A DNA stretch of 64,000 nt from Roseateles sp. YR242 (GCF_900109745.1 NZ_FOAV01000003.1:1-64000), one strand, 5' to 3'. Counted from the stretch's first letter, positions 54,935-64,000 are shown. Notes: generated from the sequence alone by a model not told the origin. Numbers and translations: made by a program.

Positions 54935-55468
54935 TCAGGCGGTCAGCGCCACTTTCATGCGTTCCAGACGGGCCTTCACCGAGGTGTCCAGCACCTCGTC
55001 GCCGACCACCACTCGGATACCGCCGATCAGGCCAGGCTCCAGCTCAACATTGGCTTGCAGCTTGCGACCGAAGCGCTTCTCCAGCGTCGCCACCACTTCG
55101 GCCAGCTGGGCTGGTTCGATGGGGTAGGCGCTGTAGATGTGCGCATCGGCCACGCCGGAAGCCGCGTTGGCCAGGTCGTGGAACTGCTGGACCATCGCCG
55201 GCAGCGCCGCCAGGCGGCCGTGGGTGATCACTTCACGAAGGAAGTTCTGCACACCGGCCAGCGGTTGCAGCTTCGCCGCGGAGGTCATCACCTGATAGAC
55301 CTGGTCGGGATTGACCTTGGGGTCTTCGGCAAACTGGCGCAGCGCGCTGTCCTGGGCCACCATGGCCAGTGCAGCGAGTTGCTCCTGCCAGGCCTTGGTG
55401 TCCTGACGAGAGGCCACCTGGAACAGCGCCTCGGCGTAGGGACGGGCAATGGTTGCGAGTTCAGCCAT
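54935..55468 (-). CDS. atpH: F1Fo ATP synthase subunit delta
   Basis: A 177-residue peripheral-stalk subunit of normal length, with the family start MAELATIARPYAEALFQVA and end GGIRVVVGDEVLDTSVKARLERMK. It links the b-subunit stalk to the top of F1. The start codon is 2 bases past the atpF stop, a tight junction that suggests coupling. Confidence 0.97.
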   Translation of the reverse strand: MAELATIARPYAEALFQVASRQDTKAWQEQLAALAMVAQDSALRQFAEDPKVNPDQVYQVMTSAAKLQPLAGVQNFLREVITHGRLAALPAMVQQFHDLANAASGVADAHIYSAYPIEPAQLAEVVATLEKRFGRKLQANVELEPGLIGGIRVVVGDEVLDTSVKARLERMKVALTA

Positions 55469-55470
55469 GA

Positions 55471-55941
55471 TTACAGCTCCGTCTTCAGACGGTTCAGCAA
55501 TTCGGCGTGCACGCTGGCATTGACCTCGCGCTGCAGGATCTGTTCGGCACCCTTGACGGCCAGCGCGGCGACCTGCTCGCGCAGGGCCTCACGGGCACGC
55601 ACCGACTGCTGCTCGGCGTCAGCCTTGGCAGCAGCAATGATCTTGGCAGCTTCGTCTTCCGCGCGCTTCTTCGCCTCGTCCACGATCGCCACGCCGCGCT
55701 TTTCAGCGTCGGACAGCAGCTTGGTGGATTCGTTGCGGGTCTGGGCCAGTTGCTCGTCGACCTTCTTGTTGGCCGAGGCCAGTTCGGCCTTGGCCTGGTC
55801 AGCGGCAGCGAGGCCGGCACGGATCTTTTCCGCACGCTCGTCCAGCGCCTTCACGATCGGCGGCCAGATGAACCGCATCGTGATGAGCACGAGGATGATG
55901 AACGGGATCCACTGAATGAACAGGCTTGCGTTGATATTCAC
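55471..55941 (-). CDS. atpF: F1Fo ATP synthase subunit b
   Basis: A 156-residue stalk subunit: one N-terminal membrane helix ([22 protein letters not shown], about 6-27) and a long charged coiled coil ([21 protein letters not shown] onward). Length and composition match the usual single b gene of betaproteobacteria, forming a homodimer. It lies 37 bases after atpE. Confidence 0.97.
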   Translation of the reverse strand: MNINASLFIQWIPFIILVLITMRFIWPPIVKALDERAEKIRAGLAAADQAKAELASANKKVDEQLAQTRNESTKLLSDAEKRGVAIVDEAKKRAEDEAAKIIAAAKADAEQQSVRAREALREQVAALAVKGAEQILQREVNASVHAELLNRLKTEL

Positions 55942-55978
55942 GGCACGATCCTTTCAGTCGTGAAAGGTTCGAGGGAAA

Positions 55979-56245
<267 letters not shown>

Positions 56246-56303
56246 TTAGATAAAAAAGAAAAGGGAAAGGGAACGAGAGAGAAAGCTGCCGGGGTCCGCC
56301 GGA

Positions 56304-57182
56304 TCAGTGCGCGTCGTGCGCCTGGCCCAGGTAGATCAGCGTCAGCATCATGAAGATGAAGGCCTGCAGCGTGATCACGAGGATGTGGAACAGCGTCCAG
56401 ACCGTGCCCGCCAGGACGTGGCCGATAGCCAGGCCGATGCCGGTGCCAGTCAGGGCCCAGCCGCCGCCCATCAGGGCGATCAGCATGAACACAAGTTCGC
56501 CGGCAAACATGTTGCCGAACAGTCGCATGCCATGAGACACCGTCTTGGCGATGAACTCGATGATCTGCATCAGGAAGTTGAAGGGCCACAGCAGGAAGTG
56601 GTCGCCGAACGGGGCGGCGATCAGTTCATGGCCCCAGCCGCCGAGGCCCTTGATCTTGATGTTGTAGAAGAAGCACAACAGCAGGATGAAGGTGGACATG
56701 CCCAGGGTGGTGGACAGGTCGGCGGTGGGCACCACACGCATGTAGGCGTGGTGGGCGTCATGGCCGGTGGAGGCGACATAGCCGGTCCAGGCGGACGGCA
56801 GGAAGTCCACCGGCAGCATGTCCATGGCATTCATGAAGAAGATCCACAGGAACACGGTCAGGGCCAGCGGGCCGACAAAGCGGCGGCTCTTCTCGTTGTG
56901 GATCAGCGCCTTGGCCTGGTTGTCGACCATTTCGACCAGGATTTCGACGGCAGCCTGGAAGCGACCCGGCACCCCGGCATGAGCCTTGCGTGCCACACGC
57001 CACAGGATGAACACGGCCAGCAGGCCGAGCACCGAGGTATAGAGCAGCGAGTCGAAATTGAAAACGCTGAAATCGACCGGACCCACCTGCTTCGCGTTCT
57101 CGAACGCGAAGTTCTTCTGCCAATGCTGCAAGTGGTGGGTGATGTACTCACCGGAGGTCGGCGCGTGTCCTTCTGCTGCCAT
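56304..57182 (-). CDS. atpB: F1Fo ATP synthase subunit a
   Basis: A 292-residue membrane subunit with about five or six helices. The essential Arg helix is in AKTVSHGMRLFGNMFAGELVFML (about 230) and the C-terminal proton channel helix ends FIFMMLTLIYLGQAHDAH. The N-terminal extension EYITHHLQHWQKNF is usual in this group. It forms the half-channels with subunit c. Confidence 0.97.
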   Translation of the reverse strand: MAAEGHAPTSGEYITHHLQHWQKNFAFENAKQVGPVDFSVFNFDSLLYTSVLGLLAVFILWRVARKAHAGVPGRFQAAVEILVEMVDNQAKALIHNEKSRRFVGPLALTVFLWIFFMNAMDMLPVDFLPSAWTGYVASTGHDAHHAYMRVVPTADLSTTLGMSTFILLLCFFYNIKIKGLGGWGHELIAAPFGDHFLLWPFNFLMQIIEFIAKTVSHGMRLFGNMFAGELVFMLIALMGGGWALTGTGIGLAIGHVLAGTVWTLFHILVITLQAFIFMMLTLIYLGQAHDAH

Positions 57183-57198
57183 GGTTGCTTTTCCGTCG

Positions 57199-57759
57199 CT
57201 ATTTTCTGATTCGACCCTGCCGAAGCAGGGCCAGCCAATTTGCCTTCAGGCACACCACCATGGCGGTCAGCAATGCTGGCCAGCTCAAGGCGGGGTACCG
57301 CAGGACGACCGCCACCAGGATGGCGACCGCCACGATCATCTTGATCAGCTCCCACACCATGAACGCCAGCACCGCGCTACCTGCATTCATGGCCGATCGC
57401 CGTGTGGTTCCCCACGCCATCAAGGCGCCGGGCACCACCACCGAGCCAGCGCCAAACAGCGCCGACCAGGCTTTGCTGCCTTCCTGGGTCAACAACCCCC
57501 ACAAGGCAACCATCACCACACCAGCCACCACCTGCCAGCCCACAAGAACCCATGGGGACAGGACGGGAAGCCGGGCCCTCAGCGCCGCCGCCTCTTCGGG
57601 AGACAGGGGCTTGAAAGCCTGTTCGCCGTCCGCATCTTCCTCGGGTGAGTCGTCCCAAGCGGTGCGCGATGCATTCCGTGAGTGCCGGCCGACGCCTGTG
57701 GGGTCGGTACGGTCAATGGAATGCCTGGGCGCTGGCACACGCGCGGGGTCGGGGGTCAC
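57199..57759 (-). CDS. atpI: ATP synthase assembly protein I
   Basis: A 186-residue membrane protein, first gene of the atp operon. The first 65 residues are a charged, acidic cytoplasmic extension (DDSPEEDADGEQAF), then four hydrophobic helices with GAGSVVVPGALMAWG and a basic end KANWLALLRQGRIRK. AtpI helps assemble the c-ring and is variable in sequence, so the call rests on position and topology. It ends 16 bases before atpB. Confidence 0.85.
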   Translation of the reverse strand: MTPDPARVPAPRHSIDRTDPTGVGRHSRNASRTAWDDSPEEDADGEQAFKPLSPEEAAALRARLPVLSPWVLVGWQVVAGVVMVALWGLLTQEGSKAWSALFGAGSVVVPGALMAWGTTRRSAMNAGSAVLAFMVWELIKMIVAVAILVAVVLRYPALSWPALLTAMVVCLKANWLALLRQGRIRK

Positions 57760-57791
57760 AGCTACAAGGGGGCAGGCGGCAAAACCCCGAG

Positions 57792-57797
57792 AGTATA
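57792..57797 (-). promoter_or_regulatory. Candidate -10 element of the atp operon promoter
   Basis: On the minus strand TATACT lies about 33 bases before the atpI start in an AT-rich part of the 135-base spacer. A matching -35 hexamer is poor, so an activator or another sigma preference is possible. Confidence 0.35.
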
Positions 57798-57894
57798 TGT
57801 GGTTTGTGCTTACCGCCCCTTAACAGAGCCAGTCATGCGGCATCACGCACGAACTTGACAGCGCGTGCGATCCGCGACTAGGAGGCCCCCGCGC

Positions 57895-58875
57895 CTATTC
57901 CAGCCGGGCGAAATTGACCGGAAGCCCGGCCACCGGCACGCGCAGTTTCAGCACGCACCCTGCCCAAGGTTGGGTCGCCAATTCCTCGGCGCTGCGCTTT
58001 TCTCGTGCAGTGGTCACAAAAAGCGTGCGCAGGTCCGCGCCACCAAACGCCGGCATGGTGATGCACCTCACTGGCAAGGGGATGGTCTGCAGCAGCTCGC
58101 CTTGTGGGGAGAAGCGCAGCAACTGCTGGCCTTCCATCATCGCCACCCAGTAGCCACCCTCCACATCCACGGCGGCGCCATCCGGCCGGCCGCCATAGGT
58201 CTGCAGCGGCTGACCTTCGGCCCGAGGCGGGAAACCCACAAACGGGCGGCGTTCGCCCAAGCTGCCGGATTTCTGATCGAAGTCGAACTGATAAACCTCA
58301 TGGGCCTTGGTGTCCGACCAATACATCGTGCCGCCCTCCGGGCTCCAGGCCAGGCCGTTGGACGTGGTGATGCCGTCCTGCATGAGTTCGAAGCGGCCAT
58401 CGCGGTAGCAATACAACGCGGACACCGGCTGGCGTGCATCGTCGATGGTGCCGACCCACAGGCGGCCTTGCGCGTCCGCCTTGCCGTCATTGAAGCGGCG
58501 CTTGGTGCTGTCGTAGGGGGCGTCGGCCAGCAGCACGTAGTGGCCGCTGTCCGGGTTGAAGCGCCACAGGCCGTTGCGCTGGGCCAGCAGCAGGCCGCCC
58601 TGCGCCAGCGGCGCGATGCAGCCGGGCTCGCTGTTCAAGTCCCAGCGCTGCGGAGCGGCATCACCCTCGAACCATCGCAACAACGCGTGCCCGGGAATGT
58701 CCAGGTAGTAGAGGCACTGCTCCTGTGGATGCCAGAACGGCGACTCGCCGAGCAGGGCCGGCGTCAAGGACGCGGGCTCGATCTGGAACAGGGACTCGTT
58801 GAAGGCGGATGGCGCCGTGGCGGGCGCAGCGGCGGGAGAGGTCGATGGGGAGGATGTGGAGGTGGGGGTCGGCAT
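57895..58875 (-). CDS. SMP-30/gluconolactonase family protein
   Basis: A 326-residue six-bladed beta-propeller lactonase. A Ser/Thr/Pro-rich, low-complexity N-terminus of about 25 residues precedes the domain. Metal-binding positions match the family: Glu in LGESPFWHP (about 43), Asn/Asp in RRFNDGKADAQGRLWVGT, Asn in TTSNGLAWSPEG and Asp in RPDGAAVD. It probably hydrolyses a sugar or related lactone; the natural substrate cannot be told. It is on the same strand as atpI but separated by the atp promoter region, so it is likely its own unit. Confidence 0.88.
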   Translation of the reverse strand: MPTPTSTSSPSTSPAAAPATAPSAFNESLFQIEPASLTPALLGESPFWHPQEQCLYYLDIPGHALLRWFEGDAAPQRWDLNSEPGCIAPLAQGGLLLAQRNGLWRFNPDSGHYVLLADAPYDSTKRRFNDGKADAQGRLWVGTIDDARQPVSALYCYRDGRFELMQDGITTSNGLAWSPEGGTMYWSDTKAHEVYQFDFDQKSGSLGERRPFVGFPPRAEGQPLQTYGGRPDGAAVDVEGGYWVAMMEGQQLLRFSPQGELLQTIPLPVRCITMPAFGGADLRTLFVTTAREKRSAEELATQPWAGCVLKLRVPVAGLPVNFARLE

Positions 58876-58937
58876 CCCGCGATGCTATGCCCGTAACTGC
58901 AGGAAACCCAGCTCGCCGCCAAAATCCCGCCCGCGCC

Positions 58938-59429
58938 TCAAGCCAGATCGACCTTCAGGTAGTGCGCCCCGGCAATCGGATTGAAGTAGTACGGCGGGAT
59001 TTCCTGGAAGCCCAGGCTCTCGTAGAGCTCGCGTGCGGCTTCCATGTCGTCCAGCGTGTCCAACAGCATGCTGGAGTAGCCGGCGCTGGTGGCGCGCTCG
59101 ATCAATGCATCCGCCAGCGTGCGGCCCAGGCCGAAGCTGCGGAAGGCGGGCCGCACAAACAGCCGCTTCATCTCGCAGGCGTTGGCATAGTCGCTGTCGG
59201 CCAGCGGCCGGAAGCCGCCGCAGCCCGCCACCCGGCCGTCCACCAGGGCCAGCACCAGCGCACCTTGTGGCCCGGCATATTCGCCAGGCAGGGTCCGCAG
59301 CTCCTCATCGAAGTTCTGGAAGTCCAGGTCGATCTTCAGGCTCTGCGCGTATTCATGAATGATCTGCCGGGCTTCTTCCCACAACGCGGGCGAATCCGGA
59401 CAGATCAAGGCTATCTCTGGGGTATCCAC
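58938..59429 (-). CDS. GNAT family N-acetyltransferase
   Basis: A 163-residue acetyltransferase with a complete GNAT fold: EMKRLFVRPAFRSFGLGRTLADALIERA holds the acetyl-CoA binding motif (R/Q-x-x-G-x-G/A, as RSFGLG), with later strand LLDTLDDMEAARELYESLGF. The substrate is unknown; the Glu/Asp-rich N-terminus and YYFNPIAGAHYLKVDL end resemble small-molecule acetyltransferases. It is the gene upstream of the SMP-30 gene, 62 bases away. Confidence 0.93.
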   Translation of the reverse strand: MDTPEIALICPDSPALWEEARQIIHEYAQSLKIDLDFQNFDEELRTLPGEYAGPQGALVLALVDGRVAGCGGFRPLADSDYANACEMKRLFVRPAFRSFGLGRTLADALIERATSAGYSSMLLDTLDDMEAARELYESLGFQEIPPYYFNPIAGAHYLKVDLA

Positions 59430-59485
59430 GGCCGAAGTTTATCCAGCACCGCGGCGCCTTGTCAGTCGGCATTTGGAGAGATGCC

Positions 59486-59503
59486 CCCAGGGCTTCCCCT
59501 GGG
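59486..59503. other. Hairpin in the spacer after the glyoxalase-like gene
   Basis: CCCAGGG (59486-59492) and CCCTGGG (59497-59503) with a four-base loop, with flanking TGCC/GGCA able to extend the stem. No T-run follows on either strand, so it is not a classical terminator. Confidence 0.5.
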
Positions 59504-59572
59504 AGGCAAGGACTGGCGCCAGCATGGCCTCGGTCCGGCCTGTCACCGGAGCCTGGGACATGCCGCAGCGGC

Positions 59573-60172
59573 TCAGTCCAGTGTGGCCTCGATCGCCTGC
59601 AGGTCCACCTCGCCCTTGGGCGTGGACAGACGGGCGCTGAGCCCGTCGCGCGCATCGATGGTGTCGAGTTGCACGCCGCTGGGCGGCAGCTTGTCAGTCG
59701 GGTGGCCGGTGCCGCTCCATTCGATGGGGGTGGGCAGGCCTTCCTTGCGCAGGCGGCGGCCGTCCTCGCGCAGCGCCAGGCGCCAGCGCATGTCGCCGCG
59801 CGACCCCTCTACCGGCTGCCCGGCATCCACGCCCTCACCCTGCCAGTAGGCCAGCGCGGCATCGAGATTGGGAACGCGTGCCACCCAGTGCAGCAACCCC
59901 GGGCCCTCCTTCAGGCGCGCCTGCACGGCGGGCTGGTCCAGATCGAACCAGCGTGCCCGCGCCGGCTGGGGTGCGGATGGGTCGATGGCAATGATTTCCA
60001 GATAGCAGCGCGGGTAATTCGGCGCGCTGATGTTCAGCAACAGGTTGTGCGTGCCCATCCAGGCGTGCTGGCCGCCGGGCTGGGGTGACACGCCCAACAC
60101 CTGTTCGCACCACTGACGCCCCTCCTCCAGGGTGTTCGCAGCAATGACGAGATGATCAACTTCCATGCTCAT
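59573..60172 (-). CDS. Glyoxalase-like (VOC) domain protein
   Basis: A 199-residue protein of the Glyoxalase_3 type: MSMEVDHLVIAANTLEEGRQWCEQVLGVSPQPGGQHAWMGTHNLLLNI is a typical VOC opening with metal-ligand His, and the second half has WSGTGHPTDKLPPSGVQLDTIDA. Members act on methylglyoxal-like or aromatic substrates, or are non-catalytic. An in-frame Met at residue 3 is equally possible as start. It lies 4 bases after the PhzF gene and is probably cotranscribed with it. Confidence 0.88.
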   Translation of the reverse strand: MSMEVDHLVIAANTLEEGRQWCEQVLGVSPQPGGQHAWMGTHNLLLNISAPNYPRCYLEIIAIDPSAPQPARARWFDLDQPAVQARLKEGPGLLHWVARVPNLDAALAYWQGEGVDAGQPVEGSRGDMRWRLALREDGRRLRKEGLPTPIEWSGTGHPTDKLPPSGVQLDTIDARDGLSARLSTPKGEVDLQAIEATLD

Positions 60173-60176
60173 GGTT

Positions 60177-61019
60177 TCACAACCTCACCTGACCGTGGAT
60201 CAATGGCGTCACATCGCCGCCAATCCAGCAATGTGCACCCTCCCGCGCCACATGAACCCGACCGGCACGCCCCAAGGCGGCGCCCTGGGCGGCCACATAG
60301 CTGTCGGGCGCCAGACCGGCGCCCTGCAGCCATAGTGCCAGACCTGCGTTGAGGCTGCCGGTGACCGGGTCTTCCGGCACCCCCAGCGTCGGCACGAAGG
60401 CCCTGACTTCGAATTGCTGCGGCGAACCCGGAGGATACGCGCCAACGACACCCAGCTTGAGCCCCTTCATGACATTGAAGTCAGGATCCAGGGACAGCAC
60501 TGCGTCGGCCGATTGCAGACGGGCGGCCATCCAGCCCGGGCCGTTGTCCACCCAGACCAGATCCACCAGCGCAGCCGCCTCGATCCGCAGCGATTGCAAC
60601 ACCTGCGCACGCAGGGCCGGCTCCTCCACCGGCCCCTGCCGGCGCAGCGGCGGCGCGGCAAAGGCCAGGCGTGCACCGTCCCGGCGGATGCGCACCAAGC
60701 CGATGGCGCATTCCTGCACCACCTCGCCCGGCTTCTTCGGGTCGCCACCACTGGCCAGCCAGGCATGGGCCGAGCCCAGCGTGGGGTGGCCCGCGAAGGG
60801 CAGTTCCCCACCGGGCGTGAAGATACGGACGCGATAGTCCGCCGCGGCATCTGTGGGCGGCAGCAAGAAGGTGGTCTCCGACAGATTGGTCCAGCGGGCA
60901 AACGCGGCCATCTGCGCCTGCGACAGGCCCGCGCCGTCCACCACCACCGCCAGCGGGTTGCCCTTGAGCGGCTGCTGCGTGAAGACATCGACCTGGACGA
61001 AACGGCGCAATTCAGACAT
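60177..61019 (-). CDS. PhzF family isomerase/epimerase
   Basis: A 280-residue PhzF/diaminopimelate-epimerase-like fold: VDVFTQQPLKGNPLAVVVD, catalytic Glu in NLSETTFLLPP (about 46), FTPGGELPFAGHPTLGSAH, and the second-half EDPVTGSLNAGLALWL. The Cys pair of true diaminopimelate epimerases is absent, so it is a PhzF-type isomerase acting on an unknown substrate. It sits between the VOC gene and the aminotransferase gene, all on the minus strand. Confidence 0.93.
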   Translation of the reverse strand: MSELRRFVQVDVFTQQPLKGNPLAVVVDGAGLSQAQMAAFARWTNLSETTFLLPPTDAAADYRVRIFTPGGELPFAGHPTLGSAHAWLASGGDPKKPGEVVQECAIGLVRIRRDGARLAFAAPPLRRQGPVEEPALRAQVLQSLRIEAAALVDLVWVDNGPGWMAARLQSADAVLSLDPDFNVMKGLKLGVVGAYPPGSPQQFEVRAFVPTLGVPEDPVTGSLNAGLALWLQGAGLAPDSYVAAQGAALGRAGRVHVAREGAHCWIGGDVTPLIHGQVRL

Positions 61020-61058
61020 GGAGACCTCCCGGTGTGATTCCGTCCGTGATCCCTTCGC

Positions 61059-62270
61059 TCACGGCGTGGGTGCCTCAGCCATCGCCAGGGCCTCGTGCAG
61101 CACCCGGCCGAGCTTCTCGACACCTTCACGGATGAGCGCCGGCGTGAGGGTCACGAAGGACAGTCGCAGCGTGCGTGGATCGGGTTGATGTGCATAGAAG
61201 GCGGCGCCCGGCACGTACGCCACGCCCGCGTCCACGGCACGGGGTAGCAAGGCCATGGCATCCAGCCCCTCGGGCAGGCGGATCCAGAAGAACATGCCTC
61301 CCTCAGGGCTGCGCCAATCGCAACCGGCCGGCAGATGCTCGCGCAGCGCTTCGGCCATGGCATCCCGGTTGGCCTTGTAAAGCGCGCGGATGCGGGGCAC
61401 GTGCGTGTCCAGGAAGCCGTCCTTCACCACCTCATGCACCACCCGCTGGTTGAAGCCAGGCGTGTGCAGGTCTGCAGCCTGCTTGGCCTGCAGCAGCTTC
61501 GGATACAGCTCGGTCGGCGCAATCATGTAGCCCAGCCGGAAGCCCGGTGTGAGCACCTTGGAGAAGGAGCCCAGGTAGATGCTGCCTTCCGGCCAGAGCG
61601 AGCTGAGGGACGGTGGCGGGGGCTGGTCGAACCAGAGGTCGCCATAGGGGTTGTCCTCCACCACCGGGACGCCCGCGCGGCGTGAAGCCTCCATCACGGC
61701 TTCACGCCGCGCCTGGCTCATCACCCGGCCGGTCGGGTTCTGGTAGTTGGGCAGCAGATAGCTGAAGCGGGTGCCCGGCGCGTCATGCGGCAAGGCTTCG
61801 ATGGCCGAGGGCAGCGGCCCCTCGTCATCACTCTCCAGGCTGGCAAACAGCGGCTCGTACGGGGTGAAGGCCTGCAGCGCACCGAGATAGGTCGGCGTCT
61901 CCACGGCCACGGGCGCACCCACATCACACAGCAGCTTGCCCACCAGGTCCAGGCCCTGCTGGGAACCACTGGTGACCAGCACCTGGTCCGGCGTGACTCG
62001 CAGCCCGAGCAAGGTCACGCGCTGCGCCACCCATTCGCGCAGCGGTGCGTAGCCTTCGCTGGCAGCGTATTGCAGTGCCTCCCTGGACTGCTGGCCCAGT
62101 ACCCGATCACAGGCGGCCTGGATGGCCTCGACCGGGAAGGTGTCGGCAGACGGCAGGCCGCCCGCCATGGACAGGATGCCCGGCTTCTCGGTGACCTTGA
62201 GAATCTCTCGGATGATGGACGGGTTCATGCGCGCGGCGCGGCGAGCTTGCGTCCAGGGGCTGCGGTTCAT
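61059..62270 (-). CDS. PLP-dependent class I/II aminotransferase
   Basis: A 403-residue fold-type I enzyme of the 2-aminoadipate/aromatic aminotransferase (LysN-like) subgroup. SGSQQGLDLVGKL, LPNYQNPTGRVMSQARREAV, the PLP Lys in IYLGSFSKVLTPGFRLGYM (about 238) and the C-terminal Arg in PRTLRLSFVTL match the family. The amino donor cannot be told. It is divergent from a MocR-type regulator across a 119-base spacer; regulation by that protein is likely. Confidence 0.92.
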   Translation of the reverse strand: MNRSPWTQARRAARMNPSIIREILKVTEKPGILSMAGGLPSADTFPVEAIQAACDRVLGQQSREALQYAASEGYAPLREWVAQRVTLLGLRVTPDQVLVTSGSQQGLDLVGKLLCDVGAPVAVETPTYLGALQAFTPYEPLFASLESDDEGPLPSAIEALPHDAPGTRFSYLLPNYQNPTGRVMSQARREAVMEASRRAGVPVVEDNPYGDLWFDQPPPPSLSSLWPEGSIYLGSFSKVLTPGFRLGYMIAPTELYPKLLQAKQAADLHTPGFNQRVVHEVVKDGFLDTHVPRIRALYKANRDAMAEALREHLPAGCDWRSPEGGMFFWIRLPEGLDAMALLPRAVDAGVAYVPGAAFYAHQPDPRTLRLSFVTLTPALIREGVEKLGRVLHEALAMAEAPTP

Positions 62271-62389
62271 GGAAAGTCTCCGACTTCAAAAAAGTGCGGG
62301 CGCGGCAGCGCCTCGGATGCCAAGTCTAGTGGTGCCCACCAGCACAGAACCAATACACTGGCCCACATCAGTGCTTCATCTGTATTGGC

Positions 62390-63844
62390 ATGGATACCAG
62401 CACAGCTTCGCCACTCGCCCCACCTGCCCTCACGGTGCTGTCTCGCAATGCCAGCCAGCCGCTTGCCCAGCAGCTGGCGCAGCGCTTCGCGGCCCGTATC
62501 CATCAGCGTCTGCTGTTGCCCGGGGCGCGGTTGCCCTCGGTGCGGGACTGCGCCAGGAACCACGGCGTCAGCCCCTACACAGTGGTCGCGGCCTATGACC
62601 AGTTGCTCGCGCAGGGTTTGCTGGAGGCTCGCAAGAAGCGTGGGTTTTTCGTTCGCGAAACCAGACCCCAGCCGATGCGCCCCTCCGCACCGGGTTGGGT
62701 GCCGGCCAATGCCCCGCTGCCGCCACCCGTGGATGCAGGCGCGCTCATCCGGGGCATGTTCCAGGCGGATGCCCGTCGCTCCCCCGGGCTGGGCACACTG
62801 CCGGCGGAGTGGCTGGACCTGGGCTTGCTGCAGGGCACGCTGCGCCGTCTGACCACCCAGGCCGATGACGCCCTGCTGTCCGGTTATGGCGACCCGCTGG
62901 GGGACCAGCGACTGCGGGAGGCCCTGTCCGTTCGGCTGCTGGACCTGTCCGTCCAGGCGGACCCGAGCCAGATCATGAGCACCGTGGGGGCCACGCATGG
63001 GCTGGACCTGACCACTCGCGCCTTCCTCAAGCCCGGCGACGCCGTGCTGGTGGACGAGCCCGGCTGGGCAATCGAATACGCCCGCCTCTCTCAGGCGGGC
63101 ATGCGGCTGCTGCCGGTGCCGCGGGGGGAGTTGGGGCCGGACCTGGCGGTGATGCGCCGGCTGGTGGCGGAGCACCGGCCCCGTATGTATGTCACGGTAT
63201 CGGTGCTGCACAACCCGACCGGGGCCATGCTCAGCCTGGCCAGCGCGCACCAGATCCTGCGCATTGCGCATGAGGCCGACCTGCTCATCGTCGAGGACGA
63301 TACCTACGCCTTCTTCGCCCCCAACCACGCGCCACGCCTGGCCGCGCTGGACCAGTTGCAGCGCACCATCTACATCTCCGGTTTTTCCAAGATGCTGTCG
63401 CCCGCCTGGCGCGTGGGCTTCGTCGCCGCCAGTCCGGACCGCATCGCCCAGCTCACCGAGCTCAAGCTGCTGGCCTCGTTGACCACCAGCCCTTTGATGG
63501 ACCGTGCCGTGGCCCTGTGCCTGGAACAGGGGCTGCTGCGCCGCCATGCGGAGCGGGTCTCGGCCCGGCTCGTCACCGCACGCCAGCGCTGCATGCGGCT
63601 GGCCGAGGACGCCGGTTTCCGCTTCGTGGCGCCCCCCGCCGGCCTGTTTGGTTGGGTGGATGTGGGCGTGGACACGGAGCGTCTGGCCCAGCCCATGATG
63701 GACCAGGGCTGGCTCATCGCGCCCGGCATCCTGTTCAGCCCCACCCGCCAGCCCGGCACGCTGATGCGCATCAACTTCGCGACCTCGCAGGACGCGCGCT
63801 TCTGGCGCGCATTGGCGGAGACGGTTGAACGGCTGCATCGCTGA
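62390..63844 (+). CDS. MocR-type GntR/aminotransferase regulator
   Basis: A 484-residue PLP-binding transcription factor. A winged helix (about 22-90; QRFAARIHQRLLLPGARLPSVRDCARNHGVSPYTVVAAYDQLLAQGLLEARKKRGFFV) is fused to an aminotransferase-like domain (about 140-484) with the PLP Lys in IYISGFSKMLSPAWRVGF (about 331). Such proteins often regulate a divergent aminotransferase or pyridoxal gene, as here. Its stop is 3 bases from the stop of the next, convergent gene. Confidence 0.94.
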   Translation: MDTSTASPLAPPALTVLSRNASQPLAQQLAQRFAARIHQRLLLPGARLPSVRDCARNHGVSPYTVVAAYDQLLAQGLLEARKKRGFFVRETRPQPMRPSAPGWVPANAPLPPPVDAGALIRGMFQADARRSPGLGTLPAEWLDLGLLQGTLRRLTTQADDALLSGYGDPLGDQRLREALSVRLLDLSVQADPSQIMSTVGATHGLDLTTRAFLKPGDAVLVDEPGWAIEYARLSQAGMRLLPVPRGELGPDLAVMRRLVAEHRPRMYVTVSVLHNPTGAMLSLASAHQILRIAHEADLLIVEDDTYAFFAPNHAPRLAALDQLQRTIYISGFSKMLSPAWRVGFVAASPDRIAQLTELKLLASLTTSPLMDRAVALCLEQGLLRRHAERVSARLVTARQRCMRLAEDAGFRFVAPPAGLFGWVDVGVDTERLAQPMMDQGWLIAPGILFSPTRQPGTLMRINFATSQDARFWRALAETVERLHR

Positions 63845-63847
63845 CGG

Positions 63848-64000
63848 TCACCGTGGCTCTGCAGGGTCGCCCAGGGCCTTCAGCTGTTGACGGAACTCGA
63901 TGAAGTAACGGGTTTGCTCGCCGTCCGGTCTGCGCGAAAGCGCCGTGGTGTTGAATGCCTCCCGACTCCCTGCCGCCACGATCCATGGGGCACCTTGACC
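63848..64000 (-). CDS. Hypothetical protein, N-terminus cut by window edge
   Basis: The minus-strand frame is open from the window edge to a TGA at 63848-63850 and gives 50 residues: GQGAPWIVAAGSREAFNTTA, then LSRRPDGEQTRYFIEFRQQL and KALGDPAEPR. The helical, charged end with normal codon bias suggests a real gene whose start lies outside the window. I do not recognise the family. Confidence 0.55.
   Translation of the reverse strand, partial: GQGAPWIVAAGSREAFNTTALSRRPDGEQTRYFIEFRQQLKALGDPAEPR

Overview
The window is a high-GC, densely packed, entirely chromosomal-looking segment of a betaproteobacterium. Gene families and protein sequences (atp operon in the order I-B-E-F-H-A-G-D-C, hemE, priA, rep, PPK2, LemA/TPM, DUF4810/DUF799) point to Burkholderiales, probably the Roseateles/Rubrivivax/Mitsuaria side of the order; this placement is inference from sequence flavour, not a database match. 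No rRNA, tRNA, CRISPR array, insertion sequence or prophage was found.

Layout. 1-4.2 kb: a cut-off orphan gene with weak codon bias (possible secreted effector), a site-2-protease-like membrane protein that has lost its catalytic residues, a CYTH-CHAD protein and a small DUF4124 protein. 4.2-16 kb: a long minus-strand block, read from right to left as a PAS/HisKA_2 histidine kinase, a REC-PAS-GGDEF-EAL protein, a hybrid kinase-receiver, a giant GMC oxidoreductase fused to an alpha/beta hydrolase with a Cys nucleophile, and a PhoD-like phosphatase; several of these overlap. 16-17 kb: 1.1 kb without a credible gene, holding a 10-bp-period tandem array and a strong hairpin. 17-19.1 kb: cytochrome b561 and two YceI proteins. 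19.3-22.3 kb: a LytS-type kinase, a small membrane protein and a LytTR regulator. 22.3-25.7 kb: an O-antigen-ligase-like protein coupled to a YhhN protein. 25.8-34.7 kb: rep helicase, DUF1304, a periplasmic binding protein, an orphan, a pseudokinase-like membrane protein, an S9-family peptidase and a YpfJ-type metallopeptidase. 34.8-39.8 kb: a binding protein plus PAS kinase facing away from an HTH-REC regulator and a REC-Hpt protein, looking like a split phosphorelay. 39.8-47.8 kb: priA, an AT-richer spacer with DnaA-box-like sites, hemE, the LemA-TPM-TPM cassette, ppk2 and a hexose-6-phosphate mutarotase. 47.9-49.9 kb: a three-lipoprotein CsgG/DUF4810/DUF799 operon with a clear terminator. 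50.2-57.8 kb: the complete F1Fo ATP synthase operon. 57.9-64 kb: metabolic genes (SMP-30 family lactonase, GNAT, glyoxalase-like, PhzF, aminotransferase) with a divergent MocR regulator and a cut-off gene at the edge.

Together the window combines core energy, heme and replication-restart genes with an unusually dense signalling content (five histidine kinases, a GGDEF/EAL protein, LytTR, HTH-REC and REC-Hpt proteins). Recurrent themes are translational coupling by short overlaps, short tandem repeats of 10-12 bp both between and inside genes, and proteins of enzyme families that lack their usual catalytic residues.
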